Shown here piece by piece: positions 7,901-16,248 of a stretch of DNA of 38,492 bases (positions are counted from its first letter, which is position 1; each line of letters starts with the position of its first letter). Below the pieces are notes generated by a model. It saw nothing but the letters and a program-made list of their open reading frames with translations, did no database searches and had not been told where the DNA came from. The stretch spans positions 1 through 38,492 of the forward strand of contig JAUNTC010000007.1 of the NCBI GenBank assembly GCA_030538915.1. Reading direction: 5' to 3'. Source of the stretch: Lachnospiraceae bacterium. Lineage in GTDB: Bacteria; Bacillota; Clostridia; Lachnospirales; Lachnospiraceae. The position numbers and the translations under genes were made by a program.

Positions 7901-8557
7901 ATGGGATATAATATAGCAATCGATGGACCGGCTGGTGCCGGAAAAAGCACAATTGCAAAGCTTGTAGCAAAGGAAAAAGGATATATTTATGTAGATACAG
8001 GAGCGATGTATCGTGGAATGGCAATTTATTTTCTTGAGAAAAATATTGCGCCGGATGCGGTAAATGTGATCGGAGCGGAATGTAAAAACGCAAAGGTTAC
8101 TATCGGCTATGAAGAAGGTGGACAGCAAGTTTATTTGAATGGCGAAAATATTACCGGAAAACTTCGTGAGGAAGCAGTCGGCAATATGGCTTCTAAAATT
8201 TCTGCGATTCCGGCTGTAAGAGAGGCGCTTCTGGGGCTTCAAAGAGAGCTTGCTTATACAAAAGATGTAGTCATGGATGGACGTGACATCGGAACTTGTG
8301 TACTTCCGGACGCAGATGTCAAAGTATTTTTGACTGCAAGTGTAGCGACAAGAGCAAAGAGACGTTTTGACGAGCTGACTCAAAAAGGAGAGACCTGTGA
8401 TCTTACAGAGATTGAAAAAGATATTGAAGAGCGCGACAGAAGAGATATGACAAGAGAAATCGCACCGTTAAAGCAGGCTGAGGATGCCGTGCTTGTAGAT
8501 AGCTCTGATATGACCATACCGGAAGTTGTAGCTGCCATTACTTCACTCTGCAAATAG
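7901..8557 (+). CDS. cmk: Cytidylate kinase
   Basis: 218 residues. It phosphorylates CMP and dCMP with ATP in the cytoplasm. The P-loop IDGPAGAGKST is at 6-16, followed by the YVDTGAMYRGMA substrate segment and VVMDGRDIGTCVLPDADVK in the middle, all typical of bacterial Cmk. The C-terminus has RDRRDMTREIAPLKQAEDA. I chose the ATG at 7901 because GAAGG is 6 bases upstream; the frame is open back to 7838 but that part overlaps the preceding gene. The neighbour ispH starts 10 bases later; cmk next to S1 and ispH is a widespread Firmicute arrangement. Confidence 0.97.
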   Translation: MGYNIAIDGPAGAGKSTIAKLVAKEKGYIYVDTGAMYRGMAIYFLEKNIAPDAVNVIGAECKNAKVTIGYEEGGQQVYLNGENITGKLREEAVGNMASKISAIPAVREALLGLQRELAYTKDVVMDGRDIGTCVLPDADVKVFLTASVATRAKRRFDELTQKGETCDLTEIEKDIEERDRRDMTREIAPLKQAEDAVLVDSSDMTIPEVVAAITSLCK

Positions 8558-8567
8558 GAGGAGTAAA

Positions 8568-9425
8568 ATGAAAGTAGAACTTGCAAAGACAGCGGGATTT
8601 TGTTTCGGTGTAAAGCGGGCGGTAGATACTGTTTACCGGCAGGTGGAGGAGCATCCGGAAAGCCCGATCTATACATACGGACCGATCATTCACAATGAAG
8701 AAGTTATAAAAGACATGGAAAAGCATGGAGTAAAAGTACTGAAAACAGCAGAAGAACTGGAGAAACTCACGGAAGGAATCGTGATCATCCGCTCCCATGG
8801 TGTGCCAAAGTCCGTATATAAACTGTTGGAAGAAAAAGGACTTTCCTGTGTAGATGCAACCTGTCCATTTGTCAAGAAAATCCATAAAATCGCGGAAGAA
8901 CAGAGCGGCAAGGGGGCTTATATCGTTGTGATCGGAAACCCGAAACACCCAGAGGTAGCAGGCATCAAAGGGTGGGCTGGAGAGGACGTCACAGTCATCG
9001 AAACAGTAGAGGAAGCAGAAAAATTTCAGTTAAAAAATGAAAAACAAAAGCTGTGTATCGTATCTCAGACGACATTTAATTACAAGAAATTCAAAGAATT
9101 AGTTGAAATTATCGAGAAAAAGAGGTATGATATAATTGTTTTAAATACGATTTGCAGTGCAACAAAAGAACGCCAGGAAGAGGCGCGCGACATTGCAAAG
9201 AGGGTGGACGCTATGATTGTCGTAGGAGACAAACGAAGCTCTAATACCCGCAAGCTATTTGAAATATGCAGTAATGCATGTGCGGATACGTACTATATAC
9301 AGACACTTGACGATTTTGATATGAATCAATTAAGGTCCGTGGAAACAGTAGGTATTACAGCAGGGGCATCCACGCCCAATAAAATAATTGAGGAGGTTCA
9401 AAATAATGTCAGAATTAACTTTTGA
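8568..9425 (+). CDS. ispH: 4-hydroxy-3-methylbut-2-enyl diphosphate reductase
   Basis: 285 residues. IspH (LytB) is the last enzyme of the MEP isoprenoid pathway, reducing HMBPP to IPP and DMAPP with a [4Fe-4S] cluster. The three cluster cysteines are Cys12 (GFCFGVKRA), Cys99 (DATCPFVKK) and Cys196 (NTICSATKERQ). RSHGVP, GNPKHPEV, SQTT and the terminal TAGASTPNKIIEEV are also conserved. AGGAGG is just before the ATG. The 3' end overlaps the S1 gene by 20 bases. In several Clostridia IspH is fused to S1 in one protein; here they are separate overlapping frames. Confidence 0.97.
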   Translation: MKVELAKTAGFCFGVKRAVDTVYRQVEEHPESPIYTYGPIIHNEEVIKDMEKHGVKVLKTAEELEKLTEGIVIIRSHGVPKSVYKLLEEKGLSCVDATCPFVKKIHKIAEEQSGKGAYIVVIGNPKHPEVAGIKGWAGEDVTVIETVEEAEKFQLKNEKQKLCIVSQTTFNYKKFKELVEIIEKKRYDIIVLNTICSATKERQEEARDIAKRVDAMIVVGDKRSSNTRKLFEICSNACADTYYIQTLDDFDMNQLRSVETVGITAGASTPNKIIEEVQNNVRINF

Positions 9426-10497
9426 ACAAATGTTGGAAGAATCATTTAAGACAATCAGAAATGGAGAAGTCGTAGATGGTACAGTCATTGATGTAAAACC
9501 GGATGAGATCATCTTGAATATCGGCTATAAAGCAGACGGTATCATTATGAGAAATGAGTATACGAATGAACCTAACGTAGATCTTACTACAGTCGTATCT
9601 GTTGGTGATCCAATGACAGTTAAAGTACTGAAAGTAAACGACGGAGAAGGTCAGGTGCTGTTAACATACAAGAGACTGGCTGCCGAGAAGGGAAATGAGA
9701 GACTGAAAGAAGCATTCGAGAACCATGAAGTTTTGAAAGCTCCAGTTGCACAGATCCTTGGTGGTGGATTAAGTGTAGTTGTAGATGAGGCAAGAGTATT
9801 TATCCCTGCAAGTCTTGTATCTGATACTTATGAGAAAGACCTGAGCAAATATCAGGATCAGGAGATCGAATTTGTTATCAGCGAATTCAATCCTAGAAGA
9901 AACCGCGTGATCGGTGACAGAAGACAGCTTCTTGTTGCTGAGAAGGCAGAGAAACAGAAAGAGTTATTCGCTAAGTTAAATGTTGGTGATACAGTAGAAG
10001 GAACTGTTAAGAACGTAACAGATTTCGGAGCATTCATCGACCTTGGTGGAGTAGACGGACTTCTTCACATCTCTGAGATGTCTTGGGGACGCGTTGAGAA
10101 TCCTAAGAAAGTATTCAAAGTTGGCGATGAAGTAAAAGTACTCATCAAAGACATCCATGATACAAAAATCGCACTCAGCTTAAAATTCCCAGAGACAAAT
10201 CCATGGGCAGATGCAGCTGAGAAGTATGCAGTTGGAACAGAGATCACAGGAAAAGTTGCTAGAATGACAGATTTTGGAGCATTTGTTGAATTAGCTCCTG
10301 GTGTAGATGCACTTCTCCATGTATCACAGATTTCAAGAGCACACGTTGAAAAACCTTCAGATGTACTTAAGGTTGGACAGGAAGTTACAGCTAAGATCGT
10401 TGATCTTAACGAAGCAGACAAGAAGATCAGCCTGAGCATGAAAGCATTAGAGACAGCTGAGACAGAGGAAGCAACAGAAGAGGCTTCTGAAGAATAA
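9406..10497 (+). CDS. rpsA: Four-domain S1 RNA-binding protein (30S protein S1 homolog)
   Basis: 363 residues from the ATG at 9406, with AGGAGG at 9391-9396 inside ispH. Four S1 OB-fold domains lie at about 20-90, 108-173, 193-262 and 277-347. The last two are the most canonical, with VTDFGAFIDLGGVDGLLHISEMS and its near copy in domain four (described by TDFGAFVEL and GVDALLHVSQIS). The tail after 350 is acidic. Proteins of this size in Firmicutes are S1-like and may bind mRNA or the 30S subunit; whether it does the initiation job of the six-domain E. coli S1 is not clear. It closes the cmk-ispH cluster and is followed by a strong hairpin. Confidence 0.9.
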   Translation: MSELTFEQMLEESFKTIRNGEVVDGTVIDVKPDEIILNIGYKADGIIMRNEYTNEPNVDLTTVVSVGDPMTVKVLKVNDGEGQVLLTYKRLAAEKGNERLKEAFENHEVLKAPVAQILGGGLSVVVDEARVFIPASLVSDTYEKDLSKYQDQEIEFVISEFNPRRNRVIGDRRQLLVAEKAEKQKELFAKLNVGDTVEGTVKNVTDFGAFIDLGGVDGLLHISEMSWGRVENPKKVFKVGDEVKVLIKDIHDTKIALSLKFPETNPWADAAEKYAVGTEITGKVARMTDFGAFVELAPGVDALLHVSQISRAHVEKPSDVLKVGQEVTAKIVDLNEADKKISLSMKALETAETEEATEEASEE

Positions 10498-10538
10498 TCT
10501 TGTTGGATTTATCATTTCTGTAATATAATGAAGTTTTG

Positions 10539-10568
10539 AAAAGATAGAGGTGTATACCTCTATCTTTT
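10539..10568 (+). terminator. Terminator after the S1 gene
   Basis: A perfect 13-bp stem AAAAGATAGAGGT (10539-10551) and ACCTCTATCTTTT (10556-10568) around a GTAT loop. The A-rich and T-rich flanks would let it work in either direction. The 135 bases that follow are AT-rich; TATACT (10635) and TATAGT (10663) are possible -10 boxes for rnfC but no convincing -35 is seen. Confidence 0.85.
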
Positions 10569-10703
10569 ATATGTATAGGAAAGTGTTAAAAATTCTACAA
10601 AATGTTTAATAAAATATACAAAATATTCAGTGGATATACTAGAAAATCCAATGTCTTTTAAGTATAGTTATTAATAAGATTAAAAGGAAGGAAGGAAAAG
10701 GGA

Positions 10704-12023
10704 ATGGCATTGTTAACTTTTAAGGGTGGTATTCATCCGGATGACGGTAAAAGTCTTGCGAAAGACAAGGCAATCGTTGATGTTAAACCCAAAGGAGATC
10801 TGGTTTACCCAGTATCACAGCACATCGGGGCACCTGCCAATCCGATCGTAGCAGTTGGCGACCAAGTTTTAAAAGGTCAGATGATAGCAGAGGCTGGAGG
10901 CTTTGTATCAGCGCCAATTTATGCTTCCGTTTCAGGAACAGTAAAAGCGATCGCACCGCATTTGAACCCAACTGGAGGAACTGTTAACAGCATTGTAATT
11001 GAGAATGACGGCGAATATAAAGAGGTTGAATATCCTGCTGTGAAGCCGGTTGACGAGATGAGCAAAGAAGACATCTTAAATGCAATTGGCAATGCAGGTA
11101 TTGTAGGTATGGGAGGAGCTGGTTTCCCTACAAGAGTAAAGCTTTCCCCGAAAGAGCCTGATAAGATTGATTATATTATTGCAAACTGCGCAGAATGTGA
11201 GCCATACATTACTGCAGACTATAGAACGATGATCGAGACACCGGAAAAACTTGTTGAAGGTATGAAGATCGTATTGAAGCTTTTCGATAACGCGAAGGGC
11301 TTGTTTGGCGTTGAGGATAATAAACCGGATTGCATTGCCAAATTAAAAGAACTTACAAAAGATGATCCGCGTCTTGAAGTACTTCCGCTTAAGACAAAGT
11401 ATCCACAGGGTGGTGAGCGTCAGCTCATTTACGCTACTACAGGCCGCGCGATCAATTCTGCTATGCTTCCGGCTGATGCAGGTTGTGTCGTAGATAACGT
11501 AGCTACACTTGTCAGCATTTATCAGGCAGTTGCAGAAGGAAAACCTTCAATGGAGCGTGTTGTAACGGTAAGTGGTGATGCAGTAAATGAACCTGGAAAC
11601 TTCCGTGTGCCATTCGGTATGAATCAGGCAGAGCTTGTAGAAGCTGCCGGTGGATTCAAGACAGAACCGGAAAAATTGATCTCCGGTGGACCGATGATGG
11701 GATTTGCTATGTTCTCATTGGATGTTCCGGTTACAAAAACTTCTTCATCAATTCTTGGATTTACAAAAGATGAAGTTGCAAAATATGAGCCGACTGCATG
11801 TATCAACTGCGGACGTTGTGTAGATGCCTGTCCAAGTCGTCTGATTCCATCTCGACTTGCAGATTATGCAGAGCATCACAATGAAGAAGCATTTACAAAG
11901 CATGAAGGTTTAGAATGTATGGAATGTGGATCCTGCAGTTTCGTCTGCCCGGCAAAACGTCAGCTGAAACAGGCAATCGGATCTATGAGAAAAATTGCAC
12001 TTGCTAATCGTAAGAAGAAATAA
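10704..12023 (+). CDS. rnfC: Rnf complex subunit C (NADH/FMN and 4Fe-4S)
   Basis: 439 residues. RnfC is the peripheral NAD-binding subunit of the membrane ferredoxin:NAD+ oxidoreductase. The family opening FKGGIHPDDGK, the GMGGAGFPTRVKL nucleotide-binding segment and NCAECEPYITADYRTM are present. Two ferredoxin-type motifs, CINCGRCVDACP (366-377) and CMECGSCSFVCP (405-416), would hold two [4Fe-4S] clusters. GGAAGGAAGG precedes the ATG. It is the first gene of the order C-D-G-E-A-B known from Acetobacterium and related Clostridia. Together with Pta-AckA it lets the cell turn reduced ferredoxin into an ion gradient. Confidence 0.97.
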   Translation: MALLTFKGGIHPDDGKSLAKDKAIVDVKPKGDLVYPVSQHIGAPANPIVAVGDQVLKGQMIAEAGGFVSAPIYASVSGTVKAIAPHLNPTGGTVNSIVIENDGEYKEVEYPAVKPVDEMSKEDILNAIGNAGIVGMGGAGFPTRVKLSPKEPDKIDYIIANCAECEPYITADYRTMIETPEKLVEGMKIVLKLFDNAKGLFGVEDNKPDCIAKLKELTKDDPRLEVLPLKTKYPQGGERQLIYATTGRAINSAMLPADAGCVVDNVATLVSIYQAVAEGKPSMERVVTVSGDAVNEPGNFRVPFGMNQAELVEAAGGFKTEPEKLISGGPMMGFAMFSLDVPVTKTSSSILGFTKDEVAKYEPTACINCGRCVDACPSRLIPSRLADYAEHHNEEAFTKHEGLECMECGSCSFVCPAKRQLKQAIGSMRKIALANRKKK

Positions 12024-12049
12024 GACAAGAGAGGAAGAGGTGAACAAAC

Positions 12050-13000
12050 GTGAGTGAGAACAATTTTAAACTGTCATCTTCACCACATATTCGTGACAAA
12101 GTTACCTCCGGCAATATCATGCTTATGGTTGTTATTGCGTTACTGCCGGCTTCGGCATTCGGAGTATATAACTTTGGTATCCCAGCGCTGATCGTATTGA
12201 TCAGCACAACCGTATCAGCGGTTCTTACAGAGTATGTATATGAAAAATTAATGCATAAAAAAGTAACTATCAATGACTGGAGTGCTGTTGTTACTGGACT
12301 GTTATTAGGATTGAATATGCCAGCCAGTGCACCATGGTGGATGGGCGCACTTGGTAGTGTATTTGCAATCCTTATCATCAAACAGTTATTCGGAGGTTTA
12401 GGACAGAACTTCATGAACCCGGCACTTGGAGCAAGATGTTTCCTGCTTATCTCATTTGCAGGACCAATGACCAGATTCGTATATGACGGAGTTACAGGTC
12501 CTACACCGCTTGCAGTATTAAAAGACGGTGGAAGCGTAGATTCTATGAAGATGTTGATCGGAACAATTCCAGGAACGATCGGAGAGACATCTGTCATCGC
12601 GATCATTATCGGAGCAATTTTCCTTATTCTTCTTGGAATCATTGATCTTCGTATCCCGGGAACATATATTGTGACATTTGTTATTTTTATTGGAATTTTT
12701 GGACCATTTACAAAGGCACATGCAGGATTCTTTGATCCGCAGTACATCACAGCTCAGCTTTGCGGTGGTGGTCTTATGCTTGGTGCATGGTTCATGGCAA
12801 CAGACTATGTAACATCACCGATCACGAAAAAAGGACAGTACGTATATGGTATCCTCCTTGGAGTTTTAACCGGACTTTTCCGTCTCTTTGGCGGTTCCGC
12901 AGAAGGTGTATCTTATGCAATCATCATCAGTAACCTTTTAGTCCCACTGATTGAAAGAGTTACTCTTCCAAAACCATTCGGTAAAGGAGGAGAAAAATAA
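12050..13000 (+). CDS. rnfD: Rnf complex subunit D (membrane, covalent FMN)
   Basis: 316 residues, GTG start behind a GAGGAAGAGGTGA site. It is an integral membrane subunit of the RnfD/NqrB family with about eight to ten spans. The flavinylation region DGVTGPTPL (146-154) matches the family site where FMN is linked through phosphate to a Thr, here most likely Thr152. SSSPHIRDKVTSGNIM at the start and GQNFMNPALGARCFLL are conserved. Its stop overlaps the rnfG start by one base (TAATG), so translation is coupled. Confidence 0.96.
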   Translation: MSENNFKLSSSPHIRDKVTSGNIMLMVVIALLPASAFGVYNFGIPALIVLISTTVSAVLTEYVYEKLMHKKVTINDWSAVVTGLLLGLNMPASAPWWMGALGSVFAILIIKQLFGGLGQNFMNPALGARCFLLISFAGPMTRFVYDGVTGPTPLAVLKDGGSVDSMKMLIGTIPGTIGETSVIAIIIGAIFLILLGIIDLRIPGTYIVTFVIFIGIFGPFTKAHAGFFDPQYITAQLCGGGLMLGAWFMATDYVTSPITKKGQYVYGILLGVLTGLFRLFGGSAEGVSYAIIISNLLVPLIERVTLPKPFGKGGEK

Positions 13001-13584
13001 TGAAGAAAAATGCGATTATTAAAAATGCGATCATTCTTACACTTATTACATTAATTGCAGGTTTAGGTCTTGGATTTGTATATGAGATCACAAAAGATCC
13101 GATCGCACAGGCACAGGAAAAAGCTAAGAAAGAAGCATGGCAGGCTGTATTTACAGATGTAGATGCTAACAGCTTTGAAGCACAGAGCGTAGATAAGAAG
13201 ATTGCTGCAAAGGCAATCAAATCTGTTGGTGCAAAAGCAACAGTTGACGAAGTGTGCAAGGCAGGAGATAAAGGATATGTCATCACTACTACTGATAAAG
13301 AAGGTTATGGTGGAGACATTAAGATCACTGTAGGTATTACTTCTGATGGTACAGTAAATGGAATTTCCATTCTTTCTATCAGCGAGACAGCCGGACTTGG
13401 AATGAAAGCAAAAGAGCCGAAATTCTATGACCAGTACAAAGATAAAAAGACAGAGAAATTCGTTGTAGCCAAAGACGGTGGAGACGGTGAGCCAATCGAT
13501 GCGATCAGTGGTGCAACTATTACATCACGTGCCGTTACAGGAGCTGTCAACGTAGCACTGGCTTATTATCAGAATGCATTTTAG
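13000..13584 (+). CDS. rnfG: Rnf complex subunit G (covalent FMN)
   Basis: 194 residues: one N-terminal membrane helix (about 8-29) and an extracytoplasmic FMN-binding domain. The flavinylation motif SGATIT is at 170-175, with Thr175 the expected FMN attachment residue. The ETAGLGMKAKEPKFYDQY segment before it is also typical. Attachment of FMN requires an ApbE flavin transferase, which is not in the window. AAGGAGGAG lies immediately upstream of the ATG. Confidence 0.96.
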   Translation: MKKNAIIKNAIILTLITLIAGLGLGFVYEITKDPIAQAQEKAKKEAWQAVFTDVDANSFEAQSVDKKIAAKAIKSVGAKATVDEVCKAGDKGYVITTTDKEGYGGDIKITVGITSDGTVNGISILSISETAGLGMKAKEPKFYDQYKDKKTEKFVVAKDGGDGEPIDAISGATITSRAVTGAVNVALAYYQNAF

Positions 13585-13596
13585 GAGGTAGAGGAC

Positions 13597-14316
13597 ATGA
13601 ATAGATGTACTGAAAGACTATATAATGGTTTAGTTAAAGAAAATCCTACCTTCGTGCTGATGCTTGGTATGTGTCCAACACTTGCCGTAACTACATCCGC
13701 AACCAATGGTGTTGGTATGGGTTTGTCAACAACAGTTGTATTGGTATTATCCAATATGCTGATTTCAATGCTGCGTAAGATCATCCCGGATTCAGTTAGA
13801 ATGCCGGCATTTATCGTAGTCGTAGCATCCTTCGTAACAATCGTACAGTTCCTGCTGGAAGGTTTTGTGCCAAGTCTTTATGACGCACTTGGTCTTTACA
13901 TTCCGCTGATCGTAGTAAACTGTATTATCTTAGGACGTGCAGAGAGTTATGCTTCCAAGAATCCGGTTCTTCCATCTATCTTTGATGGTATTGGTATGGG
14001 ACTTGGATTTACCGTTGGACTTACATGTATCGGTATTGTACGTGAGTTCATCGGGGCAGGTCAGATCTTTGGTAAACAGATCCTTCCAATTGCTGATGAA
14101 GCTGCCGGAAAAGCCGGATATGTACCAGTTACGATCTTTATTCTTGCACCGGGAGCATTCCTGGTACTTGCAGGACTGGTTGCTCTTCAGAATAAGATGA
14201 AAGCCAAGGCTGCCAAAAAAGGAAAAGAAGTTGTAGAGTCACAGGGATGCGGAGAGAACTGCTCATCATGTAATGGATGTGGCGGTAAAGTATTCCCGAC
14301 AGGAAACGAAGAATAG
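13597..14316 (+). CDS. rnfE: Rnf complex subunit E with Cys-rich C-terminal tail
   Basis: 239 residues. The first 200 or so form the six-helix RnfE/NqrD membrane fold, with ENPTFVLMLGMCPTLAVTTS at the start and LYIPLIVVNCIILGRAE mid-protein; RnfE and RnfA together coordinate a membrane-buried Fe-S centre through conserved cysteines in the related Nqr/Rnf structures. The last 38 residues are an extension beyond the membrane core: a Lys-rich linker, then CGENCSSCNGCGG near residues 220-232 and a short polar end. Four closely spaced Cys suggest a metal or Fe-S site, or redox thiols. GGAGG is just upstream. The core assignment is secure, the role of the tail is unknown. Confidence 0.95.
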   Translation: MNRCTERLYNGLVKENPTFVLMLGMCPTLAVTTSATNGVGMGLSTTVVLVLSNMLISMLRKIIPDSVRMPAFIVVVASFVTIVQFLLEGFVPSLYDALGLYIPLIVVNCIILGRAESYASKNPVLPSIFDGIGMGLGFTVGLTCIGIVREFIGAGQIFGKQILPIADEAAGKAGYVPVTIFILAPGAFLVLAGLVALQNKMKAKAAKKGKEVVESQGCGENCSSCNGCGGKVFPTGNEE

Positions 14317-14329
14317 GAGGAGTACATAG

Positions 14330-14905
14330 ATGAAAGAATTATTAATTATCGCAATTGGATCTGCGATCGTCAATAACGTTGTACTCAGCCAGTTCCTTGG
14401 AATTTGTCCATTCCTTGGAGTATCCAAAAAGGTTGAGACTGCTTCCGGTATGGGAGGAGCTGTTATCTTCGTTATTACAATTGCATCATTCTTTACTAGT
14501 CTGATCTATAAATTTATTTTGTTACCATTGAACATCTCATATCTGCAGACAATCGTATTTATTCTTGTAATTGCTGCACTTGTACAGTTCGTAGAGATGT
14601 TTTTAAAGAAGAGCATGCCATCTTTGTATAATGCACTCGGTGTGTACCTTCCACTTATCACAACAAACTGTGCAGTACTTGGTGTTGCACTTACAAACGT
14701 TCAGAATGAATATTCTATTTTGGAAGGTGTGATCAATGGTATTGGTACTTCTGTCGGATTTGCGATCGCAATCGTAATTATGGCAGGTATCCGTGAAAAG
14801 ATTGAATACAATGATATTACTGAATCATTCCAGGGAACTCCGATCGTTCTGCTTACAGCAGCTTTGATGTCAATCGCTTTCTTTGGATTCTCAGGATTAA
14901 TTTAG
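14330..14905 (+). CDS. rnfA: Rnf complex subunit A
   Basis: 191 residues, six predicted membrane helices. It is the partner and distant paralog of RnfE, with inverted membrane orientation. The conserved opening SAIVNNVVLSQFLGICPFLG and the mid-protein GVYLPLITTNCAVLGVAL each carry a Cys positioned like those that hold the intramembrane Fe-S centre in Rnf/Nqr. GGAGGAG precedes the ATG, and the gene follows rnfE by 13 bases. Confidence 0.97.
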   Translation: MKELLIIAIGSAIVNNVVLSQFLGICPFLGVSKKVETASGMGGAVIFVITIASFFTSLIYKFILLPLNISYLQTIVFILVIAALVQFVEMFLKKSMPSLYNALGVYLPLITTNCAVLGVALTNVQNEYSILEGVINGIGTSVGFAIAIVIMAGIREKIEYNDITESFQGTPIVLLTAALMSIAFFGFSGLI

Positions 14906-14918
14906 GAGGATACAGACT

Positions 14919-15710
14919 ATGAGTATAACAGGTATTATTTTAGCTGCTGCAGTCGTAGGCGGCACCGGATTATTCATTGGTGTGTTCCTTGGTATTGCAG
15001 GAAAGAAATTTGCGGTTGAAGTAGATGAAAGAGAAGAAGCAATCTTGGAAGTTCTTCCGGGAAACAACTGCGGTGGTTGTGGATATGCAGGATGTTCCGG
15101 ACTTGCAGCTGCCATCGTAAAAGGGGAAGCTGAAGTTTCAGGATGTCCGGTTGGTGGAGCTCCGGTTGCAGCAAAGATCGGTACGATCATGGGTCAGGAA
15201 GCAGGAGAACAGGTGAGAGAAGTTGCATTTGTTAAATGTGCCGGAACTTGTGACAAGGCAAAACAGGAGTATGAGTACCACGGACTGAATGATTGTATTA
15301 TGGTTAACATGATGCAGGATGGCGGACCGAAAGGCTGTAATTATGGATGTCTTGGAGAAGGTACTTGTGTAAAGGCTTGTCCATTCGATGCAATTCACAT
15401 CGTAGATGGAGTTGCTGTTGTTGACAAGGAAGCATGTAAAGCCTGCGGTAAGTGTGTAGATGTATGTCCAAAACACTTGATTGAGCTTGTACCATATGCG
15501 CAGAAACATCTTGTACAGTGTAGTTCCAAAGACAAAGGTAAAGACGTTATGTCCGTATGTTCCGTAGGATGTATTGGATGTAAGATGTGCGAGAAGATCT
15601 GTAAGTTTGACGCTGTAAAAGTGGAGAATAATATTGCACATATTGATCCAGAGAAATGTGTTGGATGTGGAGCTTGTGCAGCAAAATGTCCGAAGAAGAT
15701 CATTCTCTAG
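14919..15710 (+). CDS. rnfB: Rnf complex subunit B (polyferredoxin)
   Basis: 263 residues. One N-terminal membrane helix (about 4-27) anchors a soluble electron-entry domain that takes electrons from reduced ferredoxin. The first cluster motif uses Cys51, Cys54, Cys59 and Cys76 (NNCGGCGYAGCS). At least four further Cys groups follow: GCLGEGTCVKACP, CKACGKCVDVCP, CIGCKMCEKIC and CVGCGACAAKCP, giving several [4Fe-4S] clusters. It is the last rnf gene of the C-D-G-E-A-B order and is followed after 31 bases by a DUF2752 gene, probably in the same transcript. Confidence 0.97.
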   Translation: MSITGIILAAAVVGGTGLFIGVFLGIAGKKFAVEVDEREEAILEVLPGNNCGGCGYAGCSGLAAAIVKGEAEVSGCPVGGAPVAAKIGTIMGQEAGEQVREVAFVKCAGTCDKAKQEYEYHGLNDCIMVNMMQDGGPKGCNYGCLGEGTCVKACPFDAIHIVDGVAVVDKEACKACGKCVDVCPKHLIELVPYAQKHLVQCSSKDKGKDVMSVCSVGCIGCKMCEKICKFDAVKVENNIAHIDPEKCVGCGACAAKCPKKIIL

Positions 15711-15741
15711 AACATGTGAAATTGAGAAACAGGAGAGTTGT

Positions 15742-16218
15742 ATGAAACGAAGTTTCAAAGTTATTATACTCGAAGGATTCCAACAATTCATAAAAGATAT
15801 AAAACAGACAAAGTGGGCGATTATAGCAATAATCGCCTATTTTGCATTTGTAAGAAAATTTATTTTCAGTATGTGTCCGCTTGTCATGATCACGGGCTAT
15901 CCTTGTCCGTCCTGCGGTCTTACGAGAGCGGGGATTCGTTTGCTACATCTTGACTTTGGGGGCGCATGGAGAATGCATCCGTTTATCTATGGCGTTGTAA
16001 TACTCGTTGCGGTGTTTTGCTGGAACCGGTATATATGTCTCAGACAAAGGCAGCCAAAGAACATGAAGCTTCTTGCAGGAACGATGATTGTATTTCTTGT
16101 CGTGTTTTATATTTATCGAATGGTGCGTTATTTCCCAACTCAGCCGCCAATGAATTATTATTCCAACAATTTATTTTTGCGCTATTGGCATGCATTAATG
16201 CATTTGCTGAACAAGTAA
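15742..16218 (+). CDS. DUF2752 membrane protein
   Basis: 158 residues. The DUF2752 hallmark is visible as CPLVMITGYPCPSCGLTRA (Cys45, Cys55, Cys58). Three membrane helices are predicted at about 24-42, 80-99 and 111-128, with a basic C-terminal part. No biochemical function is established for the family. I chose the ATG at 15742 because AGGAGAG is directly upstream; the open frame extends back into rnfB, but those residues overlap rnfB in another frame. The gene follows rnfB closely with no terminator between, so it probably shares the rnf transcript. Its stop codon lies inside the downstream hairpin. Confidence 0.85.
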   Translation: MKRSFKVIILEGFQQFIKDIKQTKWAIIAIIAYFAFVRKFIFSMCPLVMITGYPCPSCGLTRAGIRLLHLDFGGAWRMHPFIYGVVILVAVFCWNRYICLRQRQPKNMKLLAGTMIVFLVVFYIYRMVRYFPTQPPMNYYSNNLFLRYWHALMHLLNK

Positions 16219-16248
16219 AAAGGGACTGCCGCGCGGCAGTCCCTTTTT
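16217..16248. terminator. Bidirectional terminator between DUF2752 and tmcAL
   Basis: A perfect 16-bp inverted repeat: AAAAAGGGACTGCCGC (16217-16232) directly abuts GCGGCAGTCCCTTTTT (16233-16248). A-rich and T-rich ends make it a terminator on both strands. The stop codons of both convergent genes (16216-16218 and 16247-16249) fall at its edges. Confidence 0.93.

Noticed and set aside
9388-10497. IspH-S1 fusion broken by a frameshift
   Set aside because: The S1 frame has its own AGGAGG and ATG at good spacing, and IspH ends at its normal place, so two intact genes are simpler. A sequencing error cannot be fully excluded.
12004-12750. Long open frame (248 aa) on the minus strand opposite rnfD
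   Set aside because: It is the antisense shadow of a certain gene, has low-complexity hydrophobic composition, no ribosome site and no family motif. The same holds for the frames opposite smc (30084-30776), cmk (7829-8383), rnfB (15138-15791) and the OadG gene (2035-2499).
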